Source of the DNA: Phanerochaete sordida
Taxonomy: Eukaryota > Basidiomycota > Agaricomycetes > Polyporales > Phanerochaetaceae
Assembly: GCA_019973155.2 (NCBI GenBank)
Contig: BPQB01000078.1
Span: forward strand, 62,001 to 126,000
Direction of reading: 5' to 3'
DNA: 64,000 bases
In this document: positions 58,409 through 64,000 of the stretch, piece by piece
How positions within the stretch are numbered: the stretch's first letter is position 1
Layout of the letters: each line of letters begins with the position of its first letter
Notes under the pieces: generated by a model
The model's database searches: none
Told to the model about the DNA's origin: nothing
The model's input: only the letters and a program-made list of their open reading frames with translations
Translations under genes and position numbers: made by a program

Positions 58409-60402
58409 TCATGCTCGCGTCAAGCGCAGCTCCTCTACAGCCTGGAGCATCTTGTCGGCGTCATCCGGCATGCAACGGTTAAGAAACGGCCAGCTTCCGA
58501 CGTGTTGCTCGCGGTCGTAGTCAATCGCCGCGTTGGGGAAGTAGCGGTCGAGAAAGCGCGCGAGCGCCGGGGCGGCCTCGCGGGCTATTGGTGCGAACGC
58601 CAGCAGCAGCCTGCGCGCGTGCGATGGCGACACGTCGGGCTGCTCCGCCCAGGTCCAGTGCTTGCTGACGTCTTCGAGGCTGATGTCGATGGCGGCGAGG
58701 TGCGGGCAGTGGCGCGCAAGGTGGACGAGGTCCGTGAGCGGGACGCAGAGCGCGGACGCGCCGCCCGCATTCTCGTTTGCGCTCTCATCCGTGCTCTCGT
58801 CTGCGCTCTCGTCCGCGCTCTCGTTTGCGCCTTCATCAGCGCTCTCGATTCCGTCCGTGATTTCGTCCGCGATCTCGTTCGCGCTTCCGTCCGTGTTCTC
58901 GCCCGGGCTCCCGTCCGTCTCCTTGTCTGTACTCGCGTCTGAGCTCTCGTCCGAACTCTTGCGTGAGCTCTCGTCCGTGCTTTCGTCCGCGCTCTCGTTC
59001 TGGATCTCGTCTGCGCTCTCCTGCGGGCTCTTGTACACTCTCTCGTCCTCGCTGTCGTCCTCGCTCATAGCCGCGCCTTCGTACTCGCTCTCGTCCACGC
59101 TCTCGTCCACGCTCTTGACCGCGTAGAGCCGCACGACCTCGAGGTGCGGCCAGGCCTCGGCCATCTCGCGCACGAAGGGCGGCGCGAACGAGAGCGGGCA
59201 GCCCAGCAGGGTGAGCTCGCGCACGGTCGGCACGCGGAAGAGCGCGTGCAGCGCCGTGCTGTCGAGGAAGTCGCCGTGCCAGAGGTCCGCATCGCGGTCG
59301 AGGTCGAACTCGATCTCGCAGGCGCGGAGTACCGTGAACGCGCCGAGGGCGTCGAGTGCTGGGAGCAGCTCTGTCGGGGTCGTCTCGTCCTCGAGGGCCC
59401 CATCCCTGACGGTGAGACGCAGACTCTGAACCGGTGCGGAGGAGAATGCACCCAGGAAGGACGCCCATTGGGCCAGTGGTATGCCATATGTGAACTCGAT
59501 GCGGAGAGTTGTGAGGAACGCGAACCCTCCTGAGAACGGAGACTCGGAAATGGAAATGTTGTCCCTCGTCGCGCGGAGTGACAGCGTGTTGAAACCGTGT
59601 AGACCGGATAGGTGCGCCAGCGCGTCGATAGATAGACAATGAGGGTCGCCGCCAAGGTGGCGTAGCCCGTCGAGGGCTCGCACCATCGCCGACACCTCCC
59701 CAGCCAGTTCACGCGAGTCGTAATGGTAATTCACCTCGAGTTGCTGCAGGTGAGGCACGCTAGAAAGTGTAGCGAAGAACACGCTGGTGTTTTTCGATGT
59801 GTCTGCGTCGCGCACGCGTAATGCAACCAGACAATTCTGGAGGAATTGCTCGGCGCGGCGCGCAGCATTGTAGAAATCCAGGCCCAGTTGAATGTCCAGC
59901 TCGCGAAGGCGCGGGAAGAATCGTCCAGAGTAATGATCACGGAAGAAGGCAAGAAATGCGCGCTCCAGCGCGGGATCCATGACGTACACAAGATTGTGCA
60001 GGCATAGTTTGCGGATACGACTTGCGTAGGACGCGAATCGTGCCCATCTATCGCTGGTCGACGGTGGCTCGGAGCACTATGATTCGCGTTTGATTTACGA
60101 ATTCTGTCAAGATGCGGACCACGCACCGTGAGAGCTAAGTCTGCCTCGACGATCTTAAGCCCCTCGCTTTCGCGGATCCATACCAAGTGGGGAGGGAGAC
60201 AGAACATCAGCGGCGCCAGGCTGTCGAGGCGCGCCCAGACCATGTCCATCGCTGGCTCGTAGAACACGCGCGAAACGCGGGCGAGTCCTGCGAGATCTGC
60301 TCGGGGCCCCTCGCGGTAGGACGAATGTCGTTCGTCATCGCATGGTGGGAGCGAGTGCACGATCTCCCCAACGATTTCTGGGATTGCTAGGCAGCGGTGC
60401 AT
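58409..60402 (-). CDS. F-box/LRR-like protein with long acidic DESA-type repeat
   Basis: Exons 60402-60127 and 60076-58409 encode 647 residues. The F-box module is MHRCLAIPEIVGEIVHSL with LARVSRVFYEPAMDMVWARL. After the phase-0 intron comes SDRWARFASYASRIRKL. LRR-like segments include LRELDIQLGLDF, FNTLSLRATRDN, LTTLRIEFTYG, VRELTLLGCPLSF and LEVVRLYAVKS. There follows about 120 residues rich in Asp/Glu-Ser-Ala/Thr (ESADESADESTDES; about 58770-59115), coded by an imperfect 12-bp repeat. Then the family C-terminus resumes (VPLTDLVHLARHCPHL, FLDRYFPNAAIDYD). The frame stays open through the repeat, so the protein is probably made. Confidence 0.85.
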
Positions 60403-60977
60403 GACCGCTGGGTGCAATCCGCGAGGCGAAAGAGAGCTGGCGAAACCTGCGGGTATTTTATCAGCTCCGCCGTCTGTACAGAAACTTGAACATGCTACGT
60501 GCTTGGCGTTGTTTCGACCCGACTTGGGCCGCAAATCGCGAAATTTTATGTGTACGAGGAGATATGTGACTCCTGCACATAAAATGGGTAAGTGGACTTA
60601 TCATAACTGCAAAAGTCAGCCTTGCCAGTTGTTGCAGCCTGCCGGGTGCGTTCACGCTTGCATGGTTCGAGTAAAGAGACCGTGGGAATACGAGCTGCAG
60701 TAAGCATCATTGGCTTACAGAAGGGCGCCTTTCCACGGTGGTCTTGAGAATGAGACTGTGGGAATGTACGCGCAGTAACAGCTGAGAGCAGAAATAAAGC
60801 GACCCCTTGGCGACGAAGAAAGGCGATCTAGCAATTGATATAATCATCTTTATACGCTACAACAAAGAACAGTCCTGACAAGTCGAGTACAGTGATTCAT
60901 GCAGGAGAAAATTCGTCCAAGAAAATGCGAGGGAAACGTGAGGAGAGGATAAATGATGCAAAGAAACGTGACAAAGC
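60403..60977. other. Intergenic stretch
   Basis: It holds the promoter of the F-box gene and the 3' flank of the next minus-strand gene. No other feature is recognised. Confidence 0.35.
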
Positions 60978-62574
60978 TCAGTAGCCGTAACCCGTGCCAT
61001 ACCCGCCAAACGCACCGCCGCCGAGGGCCCCCAGAGCCGTCACACCGAGTTGCGCTGCGCCACCTGCGCCACCTGCGTTACCTGCGTTGCCGCCGCCGAC
61101 GCCAAACGCGCCGAGCACCGTGTTCGCGAGCGTCGCGACATTATTCACGGTGTCCAGCACGCCCGCGTGCCCATTGCCGTTGCTATTGCTATCGTCACCG
61201 CCTCCGCCGCTGCCAGCGTTCGCGCCGCCGCCAAGGGCATTCGCCCCGAACGCACTCGCACCGCCGCCGAGCGCGCCAGCACCGAAGTTGTACGGGTTAT
61301 ACGCCGGACGCGCGGCGTTCATGATGTTCTGCACCATCGCCTCCGAGCGCTGGCGCTGGATCGTCGTGACGCATTGCGTCTGCCACGCGAGGTACTGCGC
61401 CTGCAGCGTCGGCTCGGGCGCCAGCGGCAGCGCGCCGCGCGGGAACGGCGTCGGGAACGGCGCGCCCGTCGCCGGGTCCACGAGCGGCATCCGCGCGAGG
61501 ATCTTCGTCCACGTCTCGAACGCCTCCTGCGGCATCGCGCGCGCCTCCCACACCTCGAGGTGCAGCCACCCGCGCCGGTCCACCACCGGCACCTGCCCGC
61601 GCGGCGTCTGCACGTACCGGAACGGGATCGCCGCCGTCGTGTAGAACGACTCGAGGCACTGCTCGACGGCCGAGCACTGCGCGGTGGGTGAGCGCAGAGA
61701 CGGGCGGCGGCGCACGGCAGACGCACCTCCTCGGGCGCCGTGCCCAGCTTGCTCATCAGCCAGCCGTACTTGGCGGGCTCGACGACTCCCGTGCCGCGCA
61801 GGCCGGGGATGTCGCACGATTGGTCCAGCCAGAAGAACGACGCGTCCGACATTCGAGACAATATCTCTGTCGGGCGTGCACTCGAGTCGATCAGGCTGTG
61901 CGAGCACAGCGTGGGGCGGAGCAGATGAACAGAGGACAAGGATGGAAATTTGAGAGCCAAAGCAACATGTCGGGTGCAGGGAGCGTCGCACAGGTATTTG
62001 AGGTCACGAAGTCGTGCAACGAATATCGCCAGGATCGCGACGGACAGTGTTTCAGGTTGCATGGCAGGCGTAAGGATTAGAACCACGAATAATTGACAGA
62101 ATGGCAGATGGCGAATTGACAAGATGGAAGCAGTGCGAATGAGTACACCACTTCACGAAAGCCAAGTAAGCCTACGCACCTTCCATAAAACTGCTCGGGC
62201 GTGAGCCCGCTCGGATGTGGGGAGTCAAAGGATACAGGCGTGTACCCGTTAGCCACCGGCGGCTTCTGCGATGCCTCGGATGGCCGCCGCGGTGGCAGCG
62301 GCGGTGCATAGCCTGGTGGTGGTCCCTGGGGTTGCTGGGCAGCAGCAAAGCTCCCGTAGAACGGGCTCGCTGGCATCGCCGGGGGCGACGCGATGGGCGT
62401 GGGCAGGAACGAGGGATTCGGGTACGACGCAGCTGGGGCCGGCGCGGGATACTGCGTCGGAGCTGCCGGCGGCGGCGTCGGGCGCGGTGGGGGCAGGCTG
62501 AGGGACGCGGCGCGGGCGTGGCCGACCGACGGCGTCACCTGGAAGCCCGCGCTCGGGGAGTAGGAGTACTTCAT
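60978..62574 (-). CDS. Proline-rich protein with conserved fungal domain of unknown function
   Basis: Exons 62574-62180, 61895-61727 and 61676-60978 encode 420 residues; the first intron is long for this genome (284 nt). The N-terminus is disordered and Pro/Ala-rich (SLPPPRPTPPPAAP, PPPGYAPPLPPRRP). The conserved core begins after the first intron with PTEILSRMSDASFFWLDQSC, DIPGLRGTGVVEPAKYGWL and continues through GQVPVVDRRGWLHLEVWE. The C-terminus is Gly/Ala-rich with Gly-Gly repeats (GALGGGASAFGANALGGG) and ends GGYGTGYGY. No signal peptide or membrane helix is seen. It is divergent from a paralog with the same intron phases. The domain may correspond to a Pfam DUF (DUF7514 is my guess). 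Function is unknown. Confidence 0.82.
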
Positions 62575-63249
62575 CGTCGCGGCGACGATGGAGAGATGGT
62601 GGTGGGCGGAAGAGAAGGGCGGGGGAGCCGACGAGCACGGATGGCGAGTCAAGCCGGCTATTTAGCACGTTGATTGATAGGCCCTGGCAGTTGAATACGC
62701 ACCGCCCTCGCACGCGAATTCTCGTTTATCCTGCTCCTAGACTTCTGCGCCTCGACGCGTTGCGGTGCATCGTGGTCGAGATGAGGACAGCCTCGTAAAG
62801 GATGCAGAGCGCGATGAGGTCGTCGACGTGCGATGCGACCTCGAACGGCGCGCTTGCAGCGTGCGGCGGGACCCCCTCAGGCACCATCGCAGTTCATCCA
62901 GGCACGCAGTGCGCCAATCTAATCTCAATTGCTTCCGCCCTCGACCGCAACATCGCCTGGAGGAAAGATTCGGGGGCGGTACAGGTCGGCAGGAGACTCG
63001 TAGATGGTGTATTTGCGACGAAAAGCTCCCCCAGATGCGCAGAATAACTGGGAGGCGGGTGTAGGGTGTTCGCTCCAACTTTCCCGACGATCTACACGCA
63101 TCGCGCATCCGAATACACTCCAGGAATACGACGCGAGATCATCTGACACCGCCTCTTTCTCTCCGCTGTGTGCACGACGCTGCCTGACATCCGGAACTCT
63201 AGCAGACGCAACTCATCCGACGAGCGCGCGCTCGATCCAAACCGGAACC
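62575..63249. promoter_or_regulatory. Region between divergent paralogs
   Basis: These 675 bp carry the two promoters and leaders of the divergent paralogs. The small overlapping frames (63108-62737 and others) lack recognisable content. I see no clear TATA box. Confidence 0.35.
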
Positions 63250-64000
63250 ATGAGGTACTCCCAAGCCTTATCTCAGGGCTTGCTCGACGACTCTCCTGCA
63301 CCCAAGAGCAAGCCATCAGCATCGTCGCCGGGGCCAGAGACATATCCTCCTCGCAAGTACCTACGCAAGGAGAGCGCGCCGCAGCAGTCGCCAATGGCGT
63401 ATCAGCCTACATCGTACGGCACCTCTGTGCCGAGCCACTCTGTAGATGCGTTCTACGGATCGTATGTTTCCTCCGTCATTCTTGCATGTCTGCACAGCTG
63501 ATCTTGGCGATCACCTTCTCCGCCAACTCCCTGGGCACCTCGAAACCATATCATGTGCGAACCTCGCCTGCGCAGCCTGCTCGACACGAACGGCCGCCCA
63601 AGTGAGGTCTTCTCACGCATGGCAGACGCATTCTTCTTCTGGCTCGACGCCAACTGCGACATCCCGGGCCTGCGCGGCACGGGCGTCGTCGAGCCAGCAA
63701 AGTATGCCTGGATGTCCGCCCGGATGGGCGCCCGCCCAGAATCGGTGCGCCCGCCCCCTCACCCTCTCTTCGGCGCCTGACGCCCGCACAGGTCGCCCTC
63801 CTCCCATACGTCCTACCGTCACTCTACACAGTCGCATCGATCCCGCACACGCTCCGCGGCACAACGCCCGTGCTCGAACGCCGCGGCTGGCTGCATCTCG
63901 TCGTCTTCGAGCTGCGCGCCGCGCCTACGGACGCGCATCGGCACTGGAGCACGGCCGTCCTGCGCTTCGGCCTCTGCGACCCGCGCACGCAAGCCCCGTT
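63250..64000 (+). CDS. Paralog of the minus-strand DUF protein, cut by window end
   Basis: Exons 63250-63461, 63576-63744 and 63792 onward remain open at the window edge. The start MRYSQALSQGLLDDSPAPKS is followed by a short disordered region with YPPRKYLRKES. The shared core begins PSEVFSRMADAFFFWLDANC, DIPGLRGTGVVEPAKYAWM and continues as VLERRGWLHLVVFELRA. Intron phases (2 and 0) are the same as in the gene at 60978-62574, and the second exon is 169 bp in both, which shows common descent by inverted duplication. The 3' end and full length lie outside the window. Confidence 0.8.

Noticed and set aside
60994..61691. Plus-strand frames over 200 codons
   Set aside because: They are shadows of the GC-rich third exon of the minus-strand gene at 60978-62574.
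1..64000. CRISPR array, riboswitch or bacterial operon
   Set aside because: No spaced direct repeats of that kind occur, and gene structure throughout is eukaryotic with spliceosomal introns.

Overview
The window is nuclear DNA of a filamentous basidiomycete, most likely an Agaricomycete of the Polyporales type. This rests on GC-rich genes split by many 45-60 nt GT-AG introns, on FunK1 kinases, on a large F-box/leucine-rich-repeat family, and on an RNA-dependent RNA polymerase of the RNAi class. No bacterial or organellar features are seen. Exons were joined by eye from splice signals, reading phase and comparison between paralogs; no search was run.

Layout. 1-3000: a short Copia-type retrotransposon that keeps only gag. 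Its LTRs are identical where both are present, and its leader holds nine small covarying hairpins. 3296-6294: two tandem F-box genes. 6678-7550: a glutathione S-transferase. 7.6-11.9 kb: no convincing gene. 11894-12538 (minus) and 12794-18737 (plus) form a divergent pair: a P-loop kinase-like protein and a 17-exon gene that fuses an RdRP to an SF1 (Upf1-like) helicase. 18949-37891 holds three FunK1-type kinases (A minus, B plus, C minus) with four F-box/LRR-type loci between A and B. A 1-kb AT-rich inverted-repeat element lies between B and C. 38594-41373 is a decayed WD40 gene. 42093-60402 is the main F-box cluster, with seven loci including one pseudogene, interrupted by a 1.6-kb hAT-type element and a single-pass membrane protein gene. 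60978 to the end holds a divergent pair of paralogs with a shared fungal domain of unknown function; the right one is cut by the window edge.

The region reads as a fast-evolving accessory segment. F-box adaptors and FunK1 kinases are families that expand in Agaricomycetes. Here they show tandem copies, acidic coding repeats, a probable pseudokinase, nonsense and frameshift mutations, and insertions. The RdRP-helicase gene is a plausible RNA-silencing component sitting next to these repeats, but no functional link is shown by the sequence. The most novel signals are the covarying hairpin array in the gag-only element and the single-polypeptide RdRP-helicase.
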